Shown here in pieces: positions 18,061 through 26,602 of a DNA stretch of 64,000 bases (within the stretch, counting starts at the first letter, position 1; each line of letters opens with the position of its first letter). The translations under genes and the position numbers were made by a program. Under the pieces are notes generated by a model that ran no database searches, was not told the origin of the DNA, and worked only from the letters and a program-made list of their open reading frames with translations. Source of the stretch: Streptomyces cyaneochromogenes (GTDB lineage: Bacteria > Actinomycetota > Actinomycetes > Streptomycetales > Streptomycetaceae); contig NZ_CP034539.1 in NCBI RefSeq assembly GCF_003963535.1, positions 9,982,001 through 10,046,000 on the forward strand, written 5' to 3'.

Positions 18061-19788
18061 GTGGGAAGCGCCGAGGAGCCCCGGGAAGCCCGCGTACGGC
18101 TGCCGCAGTTGAGGCTGGACGAACTGCTGGAGGAACTCCAGGCCCGGCTGGACGCGGCCCGCGGTACCCGCGACCGGGTGCACAGCCTGCTGGAGGCGGT
18201 GCTGTCCGTCGGCCGGGAGCTGGAGCTGGAGCAGGCCCTGCACAGCATCGTCGAAGCCGCCGCCCTGCTGGTCGACGCCGAGTACGCGGCCCTTGGCGTG
18301 ATCGGTCCGGACGGCACGCGTCTGTCGGCCTTCCACACGGTCGGGGTCACCGAGCAGCAGATCGCCGGGATCGGTCACTTTCCGGAGGGCCACGGCATCC
18401 TCGGCGAGCTGATCCACCATCCCGAGCCGCTGCGCCTGGCCAAGATCTCCGAGCATCCGTCGTCCTACGGTTTTCCGTCCAACCACCCGCCGATGAACAC
18501 CTTCCTCGGTGTCCCGATCCGGGTACGCGACCAGGTCTTCGGCAACCTGTATCTCACCGAGAAGCGGGGCGGGGCGCAGTTCGACGAGGAGGACGAATCC
18601 GTCCTGTCGACCCTGGCCGTGGCGGCCGGCGTCGCCATCGACAACGCCCGCCTCTACGAGGAGTCCAGGCTGCGGGAACGCTGGCTTCAGGCCAACGCGG
18701 AGATCACGCACAGCCTCATGTCCGGCAGCGAGCGCGGCCAGGTCCTGGGACTGATCGCCGACCGCGCCCGGGAGATCACGGGAGCGGCACTGGCCGTGGT
18801 CGCCGTACCGATGGAGGACACCGACTGGCTCAGCATGGAGCTCGCCATCGGGCCAGAGGCGGAGACGCTGCGCGGACTGGTGCTGCCCGTCGACGGAAGT
18901 CTGATCGGTGAGGCCTTCTCGACCGCCGCTCCCGTCACCACCCCGGACGTCTCCCAGGACAAGCGCGTCTCGGCAGGCCCTCCGCGCTTCAACGGCCTCG
19001 GTCCCGCGGTCGCCGTTCCCGTCGGCACGGGCGAGGGCGGCGTACGAGGCGTCGTTCTGCTGATCCGCGAGGCGGGGCAGACCGTGTTCACCGGGAAGGA
19101 GATCGAACCGCTGCTGGCCTTCGCGGCGCAGGCCGCCGTCGCCATTGAGCTCGCGGAGCGACGCGCGGACGCCGAGGAGGTCGCGGTGCTCAAGGACCGC
19201 GACCGGATCGCCCGCGACCTGCACGACCTCGCGATCCAGCGGCTGTTCGCCACCGGCATGACCCTGCAGAGCGCGGGCCGCTTCATCGAGCACCCCGAGG
19301 CCTCCGAGCGCGTGGTGCGTGCGGTGGACGACCTGGACGAGACCATCAAGATCATCAGGTCGACGATCTTCGGCCTGCGTTCGCGCGCAGGCACCGGCGG
19401 GACTGGGCTCAGGGCGCGTGTGGTGCGGATCGCGGGTGAGGCGGCGCCGGTGCTGGGTTTCGCGCCCAGTCTGCGCATGGAGGGCCTGGTGGAGACCCTC
19501 GTGCCGCGCGAGGTCGCCGATCACGTGGTGGCCGTCCTCTCCGAGGCCCTCACCAACGTCGCCCGCCACGCCCACGCCGACCGCGCCGACGTCGCCCTCA
19601 CGGCGGACTCCCGGCAGGTCCGCCTCACCGTCACCGACAACGGCGTCGGCATCCCGGCCGACGGTCGCCGCAGCGGGTTGCGCAACATGGCGGAGCGGGC
19701 GCGGCAGTTGGGCGGGGAGCTGGAGCTGAGCGGTCCGGCCGACGGCGGCACCACCTTGGTGTGGTGGGCGCCGGTTCCGGCCGAGTAG
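18061..19788 (+). CDS. DevS/DosT/OsdK-like GAF-GAF sensor histidine kinase
   Basis: The 575-residue cytoplasmic kinase has GAF-A (about 40-195), GAF-B (about 215-360), HisKA_3 with phospho-acceptor His388 in RIARDLHDLAIQRLF, and an HATPase domain (LSEALTNVARHA, DNGVGIP, GLRNMAERA). GAF-A contains GFPSNHPPMNTFLGVP; its His142 aligns with the haem-ligating His149 of mycobacterial DevS, so a haem-based oxygen/redox sensor is plausible. The GTG at 18061 follows GAGGAG; an upstream ATG at 18010 is possible but lacks a clear ribosome site. The cognate regulator is presumably the DevR-like protein encoded 12.4 kb away at 4925-5629. The domain call is firm, haem binding is inference. Confidence 0.93.
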   Translation: MGSAEEPREARVRLPQLRLDELLEELQARLDAARGTRDRVHSLLEAVLSVGRELELEQALHSIVEAAALLVDAEYAALGVIGPDGTRLSAFHTVGVTEQQIAGIGHFPEGHGILGELIHHPEPLRLAKISEHPSSYGFPSNHPPMNTFLGVPIRVRDQVFGNLYLTEKRGGAQFDEEDESVLSTLAVAAGVAIDNARLYEESRLRERWLQANAEITHSLMSGSERGQVLGLIADRAREITGAALAVVAVPMEDTDWLSMELAIGPEAETLRGLVLPVDGSLIGEAFSTAAPVTTPDVSQDKRVSAGPPRFNGLGPAVAVPVGTGEGGVRGVVLLIREAGQTVFTGKEIEPLLAFAAQAAVAIELAERRADAEEVAVLKDRDRIARDLHDLAIQRLFATGMTLQSAGRFIEHPEASERVVRAVDDLDETIKIIRSTIFGLRSRAGTGGTGLRARVVRIAGEAAPVLGFAPSLRMEGLVETLVPREVADHVVAVLSEALTNVARHAHADRADVALTADSRQVRLTVTDNGVGIPADGRRSGLRNMAERARQLGGELELSGPADGGTTLVWWAPVPAE

Positions 19789-19955
19789 AGGTGTGCGCGG
19801 CCCCCGGAATTCGGAACCACCCGGACCACAGGCATGGGTCGAACGTCCTCATCAGGTGCCCATCCGCCTCTCGTGACCGCCCGCCGACGGGTGCGACGGT
19901 GAGATCAGAGCCCCGGCTGTCCGATACGGCAGCCTGACAGAAGGCGGTGAGGGCG

Positions 19956-20831
19956 ATGACACTCCCCCTGGTCGTGGGCGTCGACGGTTCGGACGCGAGC
20001 CTGCTGGCCGTCGACTGGGCGGTGGACGAGGCGGCCCGTGGCGATCTGCCACTGCGGCTGGTGTACGCCTCCCTGTGGGAGCGTTACGAGGGTGACGTCC
20101 CGTCGACCGGACGCAAACGCCCCTCCGAGCGCGTGTTGGCCGAGCACATCGTCGCCTCGGCCGCCGAGCGAGCCGCACGACGTGACCCGGACGTGAAAGT
20201 GACCACCGACATCGTCCCGGACGACGCTGTCGACGCCCTCCTGCGCGAGGGCAACAACGCCTTCGCCCTGGTGACGGGGGAGCGGGGCCGCGGTGAGCTC
20301 AAGGGACTACTGCTCGGGTCGGTGGGCCTGGCCGTGGCGGCCCGGGCGCACTGCCCGGTGATCGTGGTCCGGGGCGACAAGGCGGGCCTGGCCGGCACCC
20401 ACGGGCGGGTCCTGTTCGGCGTGGGAGATCCGGCCGCATGCGGCAAGGCGATGTACTTCGCCTTCCGTGAGGCCGAGGCACGCGGGTGCACCCTGGACGC
20501 CGTACGCGCCTGGCGTTGCCCCTCCTATGAAGGCGCCGACCACCCCGCCCTCGCGGCGAATCCCGTGCACGAGCACGAGGAGCAGGCGGCGGCCCAGCTC
20601 GCCGAGATGCTGCGCGACGCCATGGCCGAGCACCCGGACGTGCGGGTACACCGAGCCGCTGTCGAGGGGGCGGCCCGCAGGATCCTCGTCGACCGCTCGG
20701 CCGCCGCGGACCTCGTCATCATCGGGGCACGCCGCAGGCACGGCCACTTCGGCCTGCAACTCGGCCGCGTCAACCACACCCTGCTGCACCACGCGCACTG
20801 CCCGGTCGCAGTAGTCCCGCAGCTGGCGTGA
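19956..20831 (+). CDS. Two-domain universal stress protein
   Basis: The 291-residue protein has two UspA domains, PLVVGVDGSDASLLAVDWA with VTGERGRGELKGLLLGSVG, and RVLFGVGDPAACGKAMYFA with IIGARRRHGHFGLQLGRV. It is a paralogue of the protein at 9653. The first ATP loop reads GERGRGELKG in place of the usual GSRGxSG, a modest change. The ATG is preceded by GGCGGTGAGGGCG, the same context as the paralogue's start. It lies 167 bp after the sensor kinase in the same direction and marks the end of the stress cluster. Confidence 0.92.
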   Translation: MTLPLVVGVDGSDASLLAVDWAVDEAARGDLPLRLVYASLWERYEGDVPSTGRKRPSERVLAEHIVASAAERAARRDPDVKVTTDIVPDDAVDALLREGNNAFALVTGERGRGELKGLLLGSVGLAVAARAHCPVIVVRGDKAGLAGTHGRVLFGVGDPAACGKAMYFAFREAEARGCTLDAVRAWRCPSYEGADHPALAANPVHEHEEQAAAQLAEMLRDAMAEHPDVRVHRAAVEGAARRILVDRSAAADLVIIGARRRHGHFGLQLGRVNHTLLHHAHCPVAVVPQLA

Positions 20832-20872
20832 ACGCTGTCAGTGGCCCACTCACGCCGCCCGCGCCGGTTGCT

Positions 20873-21673
20873 TCAGCGTTCGTGACGCGAAGTCACCGTG
20901 AACTGCGCCCCGTCCGGATCCCGCAGCACAGCCTCGTCGCTGCCCTTGGACAGCACGCTCCCGCCGTGCAGTTCCGCGGCCCGCATGCAACCGTCCACGT
21001 CGGCCACCGCGAAGTGCACCTGCCAGTGCGGCCGAATCGTGGGATCCGGCGCGGCCTCCAAGGCGCCCGACTCGATGCGTGCCACGACGTCACCACCACT
21101 GCGCAGCACGACCTCCCCACCCTCGTAACGGACCTCACAGTGGCCGGGCCGGTCCTTGGCCCAGTCGAGGACCTCGCCGTAGAACATCGCGGCGTCGAAG
21201 GCGTCACGTGTGTGCAACCGGATGAACGTGGGCGCGGCACGGCGCCAGGTCTCCCAGTGGGAGATGAGCTCCCCCTCCCAGATGCCGAACGTCGCCCCGT
21301 CCCGGTCGGCCAGCAGGGCGGCCCGCCCGGGCGGCAGGGACAGCGGTCCGACGGCCGTGGTGCCGCCGCGCTCCTGCACCCGTGCCACCGCCTCGTCCGC
21401 GCTGGGCACGGCGAAGTACGGCGTCCAGGCCACGGCCATCTGCCACATCGAGGCGACCGCGGCGATCCCCGCCACCGGCACGCTCTGCGCCAGCGCGACC
21501 CGGAATCGGTCGCCGAGCTTGGCCGGCCGCCAGCGCCAGCCGAGCACGGCCGAGTAGAAGTCCTGGGTGGCCTCCAGGTCGCGGCTGGTCAGACTCACCC
21601 AGCAGGGTGCGCCGAACACGGAGTGGGTGGACACGACCTCGGCCGTGCCGCGGGAGTTTCTCGCATCGTTCAT
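20873..21673 (-). CDS. VOC-family (glyoxalase/bleomycin-resistance-fold) protein
   Basis: The 266-residue protein consists of two tandem glyoxalase-fold halves: residues about 20-135 (GAPCWVSLTSRDLEATQDFYSAV ... ADRDGATFGIW) and about 145-262 (TFIRLHTRDAFDAAMFYGEVL ... LRDPDGAQFTV). Such two-repeat VOC proteins are metal-dependent isomerases, dioxygenases or drug-binding proteins; the substrate cannot be deduced. The ATG at 21673 is the first in frame. It is convergent with the UspA gene and divergent from the ANTAR gene. Confidence 0.85.
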   Translation of the reverse strand: MNDARNSRGTAEVVSTHSVFGAPCWVSLTSRDLEATQDFYSAVLGWRWRPAKLGDRFRVALAQSVPVAGIAAVASMWQMAVAWTPYFAVPSADEAVARVQERGGTTAVGPLSLPPGRAALLADRDGATFGIWEGELISHWETWRRAAPTFIRLHTRDAFDAAMFYGEVLDWAKDRPGHCEVRYEGGEVVLRSGGDVVARIESGALEAAPDPTIRPHWQVHFAVADVDGCMRAAELHGGSVLSKGSDEAVLRDPDGAQFTVTSRHER

Positions 21674-21841
21674 GGCAGTCGCGTCCTGGTCTCGTCCGAC
21701 CGGCGGCCACCGGTTCTCTCCCAGTGTCCGGCCGGAACCGTTCCGAGGCCTGTCGAGTACCCCCGGCAGAGCGCCGAAACGGCCGAGGGCCGGCCCTCCG
21801 CCTCACTGGCAGGCGACCGACAAAACGGCGAGGATGGGGAC

Positions 21842-22180
21842 GTGGCACCGATACCGAACGAGCCTGCCGACAAGAGCGAGACCGACCGGATCCTCGAACT
21901 GGAGGAGGAGGTCGGCCAGCTCAAGGAGGCGGTCGTCTCGCATGCCGTCGTCGACCAGGCCATCGGCATGGTCGTCGCGCTCGGGCGAGTGGCGCCGGAC
22001 CAGGGGTGGGCGGTGCTGAAGGACGTCTCCCAGCACACGAACATCAAGCTTCGCCGGGTCGCGGAACTGATTCTCAGCTGGGGCCGGGACGGGAGGATGC
22101 CGCCCGAGATCGGCGTCGAGCTCGAAGAGGCCCTCGAACGCTACGGCCCGACGCAGATCCCGGGATCGCCACAGGACTGA
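21842..22180 (+). CDS. ANTAR-domain protein
   Basis: The 112-residue protein has an N-terminal coiled-coil-like stretch (SETDRILELEEEVGQLKEAV, residues 12-31) followed by an ANTAR RNA-binding domain (VVDQAIGMVVALGRVAPDQGWAVLKDVSQHTNIKLRRVAELIL). ANTAR proteins act as antiterminators at paired RNA hairpins or as regulators. The family usually carries a sensor domain; here only the short coiled coil is present. The GTG at 21842 follows GGATGGGG. It converges on the sigma factor gene with a shared terminator, and shares an intergenic region with the VOC gene. Confidence 0.88.
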   Translation: MAPIPNEPADKSETDRILELEEEVGQLKEAVVSHAVVDQAIGMVVALGRVAPDQGWAVLKDVSQHTNIKLRRVAELILSWGRDGRMPPEIGVELEEALERYGPTQIPGSPQD

Positions 22181-22207
22181 CCGCTCGCCCCACGGCCCCA
22201 CGGCCAC

Positions 22208-22237
22208 GTGACCCTCGGGGACTCGACCGAGGGTCAC
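22208..22237. terminator. Bidirectional terminator between ANTAR and sigma factor genes
   Basis: A perfect 11-bp inverted repeat, GTGACCCTCGG with its complement, has an 8-nt loop. Its right arm includes the sigma factor stop codon. Confidence 0.75.
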
Positions 22238-23025
22238 CGTGCCTCGGCGAGCAACTCCTCGCGCAGGTGGGCGAAGCAGCCGCTCAGCAGCCTCGACACA
22301 TGCATCTGCGAGATGCCGAGCTGCTGCGCGATCCGACTCTGGGTCATCCCGCCGAAGAACCGCAGGTAGAGGATGGTCCGCTCACGCTCCGGCAGCCGCT
22401 GCAGACACGGCCTGACGGCCACGCGGTCGACGACCACGTCGTACGCAGGATCCGGACCGCCGATCGCGTCCCCCAGCGCGTAACCGTCCGTGCCCGGCAT
22501 CTCCGCCTCCAGCGACAGCGCGGAGAAGCACTCCAGGGCCTCCATCCCGGTGCGCACCTCGCCCTCGGTCAGATGCGCGTGCTCGGCGATCTCGGCGATG
22601 GTGGGCGCGCGGCCCGGGGTCTGCTGGGCCAGCTCCTTGGCGGAGCTCCGTACCCGGTTGCGCAGGTCCTGGACCCGGCGTGGCACGTGCAGCGTCCACA
22701 TGTGGTCGCGGAAGTGCCGCTTGATCTCGCCGGTGATGGTGGGCACCGCGTACGCCTCGAAGGCGTGACCGCGGGCCGGGTCGTAGTGGTCGACCGCCTT
22801 CACCAGGCCCAGGGCGGCCACCTGGTACAGGTCCTCGAGGGACTCGCCGCGGCCCTTGAAGCGGACGGCGATCCGTTCGGCCATGGGCAGCCAGGCCCGG
22901 ACCAGTTCGTCTTTGAGTGACTTGCGCTCCGGCCCGTCGGGGAGTCCGACGAGCCGATCGAATGCTTCGGCGGTGTCGGGGGCGTCGTCGTGCGGATGCT
23001 GCTTCGTTCTGGTGGTGGCACCCAT
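22234..23025 (-). CDS. SigB/SigF-family RNA polymerase sigma factor
   Basis: The 263-residue protein has region 2 (LEDLYQVAALGLVKAVDHYDP, FEAYAVPTITGEIKRHFRD), region 3, and region 4 (LPERERTILYLRFFGGMTQSRIAQQLGISQMHVSRLL), the pattern of stress/sporulation SigB-SigF-SigG sigma factors. ATG 23025 has GGGAGGTG upstream. No RsbW-type anti-sigma gene is adjacent, so its control partner is elsewhere or is reached through the STAS protein at 16326 (speculation). A SigB-like promoter and an 18-bp palindrome lie about 135-170 bp upstream, suggesting autoregulation. Confidence 0.93.
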   Translation of the reverse strand: MGATTRTKQHPHDDAPDTAEAFDRLVGLPDGPERKSLKDELVRAWLPMAERIAVRFKGRGESLEDLYQVAALGLVKAVDHYDPARGHAFEAYAVPTITGEIKRHFRDHMWTLHVPRRVQDLRNRVRSSAKELAQQTPGRAPTIAEIAEHAHLTEGEVRTGMEALECFSALSLEAEMPGTDGYALGDAIGGPDPAYDVVVDRVAVRPCLQRLPERERTILYLRFFGGMTQSRIAQQLGISQMHVSRLLSGCFAHLREELLAEAR

Positions 23026-23160
23026 GAGTGCGCACCTCCCTCAGCAGGTGCTGACTGGACGGACACCATGGGAGGCGCGGACTCGGACCTCATGGACACA
23101 CCCAGGGGCCTGGCGCCGGCTTCCATGGACGTGCCTCCGGTCCGAAGCACAATAGGGAGA

Positions 23161-23186
23161 ATTCCCTCTTTAAGGGCACACGAAAC
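23161..23186 (-). promoter_or_regulatory. SigB-type promoter candidate for the sigma factor gene
   Basis: On the minus strand GTTT is followed after 16 nt by GGGAAT, close to the SigB consensus GTTT-N14-16-GGGTAT (one mismatch in the second box). It lies about 136 bp upstream of the sigma factor ATG. Confidence 0.4.
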
Positions 23187-23196
23187 ACATTTCGTG
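23179..23196. promoter_or_regulatory. Perfect 7-4-7 palindrome overlapping the candidate promoter
   Basis: CACGAAACACATTTCGTG is a perfect inverted repeat that overlaps the -35 element of the SigB-type promoter candidate, a position suited to a repressor or activator. Confidence 0.45.
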
Positions 23197-23207
23197 AATG
23201 CAACTAC

Positions 23208-23612
23208 GTGTTGTCGCCGAATGACGGTGTGTTGATCGGGAACCAGGATGCCGTCGGGGTCCAGCGGCTGATCCGGCGCATTCCGCGGCGGGAGATGCCC
23301 GACCCGCGGCCGCGCGGTGCCGAGGGGAGTTGCTGCGGCTGGTCGTGGAGCGGCCCGGCATCATCGCCCAGTCCGCGATGTTCATCGCCGTCTTCCACGG
23401 CATCCAGATCATCTGGAAGCGCGACGCCGGAATCCTCAACAAAGGCCGACCCGCTCGGCTACCAGGTCGACGCCCTGCGCGGCCTCCTCACCGCTGGGTC
23501 GACCCGGCCCGGTGATCCCGGCTTGCCGATCTTGTCGCGGAACGTGATGTGCGGCACGTGGGTGAACGCGGCCGCCGGACCAGAAAGCGAATTCTGCCTG
23601 CCCACGGCTTGA
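23208..23612 (+). pseudogene. Unrecognised decayed ORF with two compensating frameshifts
   Basis: Coding-like sequence hops between frames: LIRRIPRREMPDPRPRGAE in the 23208 frame, then LLRLVVERPGIIAQSAMFIA and FHGIQIIWKRDAGILN in the 23330 frame, then ADPLGYQVDALRGLLTAG back in the first. The shift points are near 23323 and 23442 (an extra A in AAAGG). The middle piece is hydrophobic enough for a membrane helix. I do not recognise the family. It lacks a clear ribosome site, so a remnant is likelier than a live gene. Confidence 0.4.
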
Positions 23613-23717
23613 TCGGTGATCAAGGGGGCGAATGGGCTGGCCACAGCGCATTCTGCTCATTTGACAGTGCCCTGAGCGCAAAGATAGGAAGCAGCTCTCT
23701 GGGTCGAGAGGTGGATT
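23613..23717. other. Short non-coding stretch before the conserved hypothetical gene
   Basis: The 105 bp are less GC-rich than their surroundings and hold the GAGAGGTGG ribosome site of the next gene. No other signal is clear. Confidence 0.3.
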
Positions 23718-24239
23718 GTGTACGAGCCGAACGTGGTCGGGGACTGGCACGAGTACGACGAGCATGCCGGTCTGCGTGTCCGCGTCCACCGCCTGGAAGC
23801 CGCCGAGCCGCCGCGCGGACGGGACGACGCAGCCGAAGGTCTCACGTACTTCAGGGTCCGTGTCACCGTCGAGAACCGCGGCGAGAGGCACCTCGGCATC
23901 CACCTGGAGGACGGCCAGATCGACGTGCGGATCGGCGGCGACGGCGAGGCCGCGTTCATCGACTGGCGCAACTCGCAGTTCATCGAGGGCTTCGACGTCT
24001 ATCCGCTGCGCCGGGCCACCGCTGTGCTGTATGCCGCGGGCCCGGAGGCGAGCCTGAGCCAGGTCGACGTGCAGATCCAGCTGCGCGTCGAGGAGGAGTG
24101 GGCCGACCGTCGGCTGTGGACCGGCGGTCTCGGCCTGCAGGAGGGTGCCCTCGGCGCCCACGCCGCCACCTTGCGGGACGGTCTCGCGCTCCAGGTGAGC
24201 AACTTCCTGCGGGACCAGGCCGAAGAGGGCACCGCCTGA
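23718..24239 (+). CDS. Conserved hypothetical protein (beta-rich)
   Basis: The 173-residue protein starts with GTG (VYEPNVVGDWHEYDE) after GAGAGGTGG. Alternating hydrophobic stretches such as LTYFRVRVTVENRGERHLGI and VQIQLRVEEEWADRRLW suggest a beta-sandwich of the DUF4352/CARDB-like kind, but I cannot name the family. There is no signal peptide, membrane segment or catalytic motif. The codon usage is typical of the genome, so it is a real gene. It is convergent with hemC across a terminator. Confidence 0.7.
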   Translation: MYEPNVVGDWHEYDEHAGLRVRVHRLEAAEPPRGRDDAAEGLTYFRVRVTVENRGERHLGIHLEDGQIDVRIGGDGEAAFIDWRNSQFIEGFDVYPLRRATAVLYAAGPEASLSQVDVQIQLRVEEEWADRRLWTGGLGLQEGALGAHAATLRDGLALQVSNFLRDQAEEGTA

Positions 24240-24250
24240 CGTGCGAGGGA

Positions 24251-24280
24251 CCTGAGAACCTGTGAACGCAGGCTCTCAGG
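24251..24280. terminator. Terminator between hypothetical gene and hemC
   Basis: Two 12-bp arms (CCTGAGAACCTG and its near-complement, one mismatch) enclose a 6-nt loop between convergent genes. Confidence 0.75.
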
Positions 24281-24292
24281 ACCGTACGCGTC

Positions 24293-25228
24293 TCAGTGCG
24301 GGATGCCGTCGATGATCTCGCGGGCCCCCTGACGCAGCAGCGCGACCGCCACCGACGTACCGAGCGTGGCCGGATCCAGCCGGCCCGCCCACTCGTGGGC
24401 GTTCAGCCGCGTCTTGCCGTCCGGGGTGAACACACAGGCCCGCAGGGACAGCTCGCCGCCGCGGTCCACGCGCGCGTACCCGGCGATCGGGCTGTTGCAG
24501 TGCCCCTGCAGGACGTGCAGGAACATGCGCTCGGCCGTGGCCTCCCGGTAGGTGTCGGGGTCGCCGAGGCCGCTGACCGCGTCGATGAGGTCGGTGTCGC
24601 CCTCCCGGCACTGCAGCGCGAGGATGCCCGCGCCGATGGGCGGCATCATCACCTCGGGTGAGAGGACCTCGCTGATCACGTCCGTCCGGTCGATGCGCTC
24701 CAGGCCGGCCACCGCCAGCAGCAGCGCGTCCGCCTCACCTGCGGCCAGCTTCTCCAGCCGCCGGTTGGCGTTGCCGCGGAACGGCACGCACTGAAGGTGC
24801 GGGTGCGTGGCGGCCAGTTGGGCGACGCGGCGCACCGAGGAAGTACCGATCCGGGTCCCGGCCGGCAGTTCGTCCAGCGTGCGGCCGTCCGGGTGGATGA
24901 GGGCGTCGCGGATGTCGTCCCGCTTGAGGAACGCGGCGAACGTCGTGCCGGCGGGCAGCGGCCGGTCGGCGGGGATGTCCTTGACGCAGTGCACGGCGAG
25001 ATCGGCCTCGCCCGCCAGCAGCGCCGCGTCCACTTCCTTGGTGAACGCTCCCTTGCCCTCGACCTGGGACAGGTCGCCCATCCACTTGTCACCGGTCGTC
25101 TTCACCGGCACGACCTCGGTGCGCACACCGGGATGCAGGGCCGCCAACTCGGCGCGAACGCGCTCCACTTGGGCGAGCGCCATCGGCGAGTCGCGGGAGA
25201 CGATACGGATCAGTTCAGGGACGGACAT
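24293..25228 (-). CDS. hemC: Hydroxymethylbilane synthase (porphobilinogen deaminase), divergent paralogue type
   Basis: The 311-residue enzyme polymerises four porphobilinogen units to hydroxymethylbilane in tetrapyrrole synthesis. Visible family features are IRIVSRDSPMALAQ, the substrate loop KTTGDKWMGDLSQVEGKGAF, HCVKDIPAD (in place of the commoner HSLKDVP) and SVRRVAQL. The dipyrromethane cofactor Cys is Cys244 in the unusual context LQGHCNSPIAGYA rather than EGGCxVP. Start ATG 25228 (MSVPELIRIV) is preferred to the GTG seven codons upstream. It is 17 bp downstream of the MFS gene on the same strand. Other hem genes are absent, so it is probably a second copy. Confidence 0.9.
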   Translation of the reverse strand: MSVPELIRIVSRDSPMALAQVERVRAELAALHPGVRTEVVPVKTTGDKWMGDLSQVEGKGAFTKEVDAALLAGEADLAVHCVKDIPADRPLPAGTTFAAFLKRDDIRDALIHPDGRTLDELPAGTRIGTSSVRRVAQLAATHPHLQCVPFRGNANRRLEKLAAGEADALLLAVAGLERIDRTDVISEVLSPEVMMPPIGAGILALQCREGDTDLIDAVSGLGDPDTYREATAERMFLHVLQGHCNSPIAGYARVDRGGELSLRACVFTPDGKTRLNAHEWAGRLDPATLGTSVAVALLRQGAREIIDGIPH

Positions 25229-25245
25229 GCGGACACGATAGTCCG

Positions 25246-26472
25246 TCACGACCCCGCGTCCGCACGGTACCGCCCCATTCCCGCCCCACCCTTGCCCCGC
25301 GCGCCGTCCTTCCCGGCCGCCCGCACCGGAAGGCCCAGCACCGCGAGTGCGCTCACCGTCAGCAGACCTCCGACAAGGAACGTGCCGCGTACCCCGAGAA
25401 CGGACAGCAGCGCGCCGCCGAGCAGCGCACCGGCGGCGATGCCCACGTTGTAGGCGGCCGAGTTGGCCGCGAGGGCCGTCTCGGTGCGGCCCGGCGCCAC
25501 CTGGAGCACCCGGCTCTGCGTCGCCATGAAGGCGGGCGCGACCGAGGCGCCCAGCAGCATGAGCAGCACGACGCTCACCGCCGGGACGTGCCCCGTCGCC
25601 CAGAGGCCCAGCAGCGCCGCCGCCTGGGCGGCCACCGGCACGGTCAGCGTGGCCCGCGGATACCGGTCGAGGAGCGGCCCGGCCACCATCACGCCGGCCA
25701 GCGCCGCCCCGCCGAATGCGAGCAGCACGGCACTCACCGCGTCCTCCCCGAAGCCGCTCACCTCATCGAGGAAGGCGACGACGTACGTGAACCCGGCGAA
25801 GGCACCCGTCACCGACAGGGCCGTGACGGTCAGGACGACGGCGAACCCGCGCCGGTCGGGGGCGGCGCCGTACGCGGCGTGACCGTCCTGCGGGCGGGAC
25901 GACGGCAGCAGCACGCCGATGACCACGAGCGAGACCAGGGCCAGCACGCCGAGCAGCGCGAACGGCGTACGCCAGCCGGTGTGGCCGCCGAGCCAGGTCC
26001 CGGCCGGAACCCCGGCCACCGTGGCCAGGGAACCGCCGACCGACAGCAGCCCGATGATCCGCCCCCGGCGCTCCGGCGGGAACAGGCCGACCGCGACCGG
26101 CCCCATCACCGCCCAGAACACCGCCTGCGCCAGTGCCGTCGCCACCCGCGCGGCCAGCAGCACCCCGTACGACACCCCGCCGAGCGCCGACACCCAACTC
26201 GCCACCGCCAGCAGCCCCAACAGCCCCGCGAGCAGATACCGGCGCGGCACGGCGCGGGTGGCATGGGCGAGGGGCAGCGACACGACGGCCACCGTCAGGC
26301 CGTACCCGGTGACCAGGGCGCCCACGGCCGCGAGCGACACCCGCAGGTCCTCCGCCATGAGCCCGAGCAGCCCGACCGGCAGGTTCTCGGTGGTGTTGAA
26401 GGTGAACGCCGCCAGCATCAGCGCCGCGACGACGGCGGCACGCCGCCAGGGTGCAGGACCTACGCTGCCCAT
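25246..26472 (-). CDS. MFS drug-efflux-type transporter
   Basis: The 408-residue membrane protein has twelve likely transmembrane segments and resembles AraJ/DHA1-type exporters: AAFTFNTTENLPVGLLGLMAEDL at the first helices, GPVAVGLFPPERRGRIIGLLSVGGSLATVAGVPAGTWLG in helices 4-5. Substrate is unknown. The ATG at 26472 (MGSVGPAPWRR) has AAAGGCGG upstream; upstream codons were rejected as low-complexity. It diverges from an ArsR-type regulator 130 bp away, the likely controller, and precedes hemC. Confidence 0.9.
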   Translation of the reverse strand: MGSVGPAPWRRAAVVAALMLAAFTFNTTENLPVGLLGLMAEDLRVSLAAVGALVTGYGLTVAVVSLPLAHATRAVPRRYLLAGLLGLLAVASWVSALGGVSYGVLLAARVATALAQAVFWAVMGPVAVGLFPPERRGRIIGLLSVGGSLATVAGVPAGTWLGGHTGWRTPFALLGVLALVSLVVIGVLLPSSRPQDGHAAYGAAPDRRGFAVVLTVTALSVTGAFAGFTYVVAFLDEVSGFGEDAVSAVLLAFGGAALAGVMVAGPLLDRYPRATLTVPVAAQAAALLGLWATGHVPAVSVVLLMLLGASVAPAFMATQSRVLQVAPGRTETALAANSAAYNVGIAAGALLGGALLSVLGVRGTFLVGGLLTVSALAVLGLPVRAAGKDGARGKGGAGMGRYRADAGS

Positions 26473-26602
26473 CCAACCGCCTTTCCGACAGGGGGAGTCG
26501 GGGCAAGCGTGCGGGGGCGGGGCGAGCGCTTCTACTCTTTCGGCCGAGGACGAATCTCTCTGCCTCGCACCGGACGAATCGCCGCTCACGACGGGGGACG
26601 CC

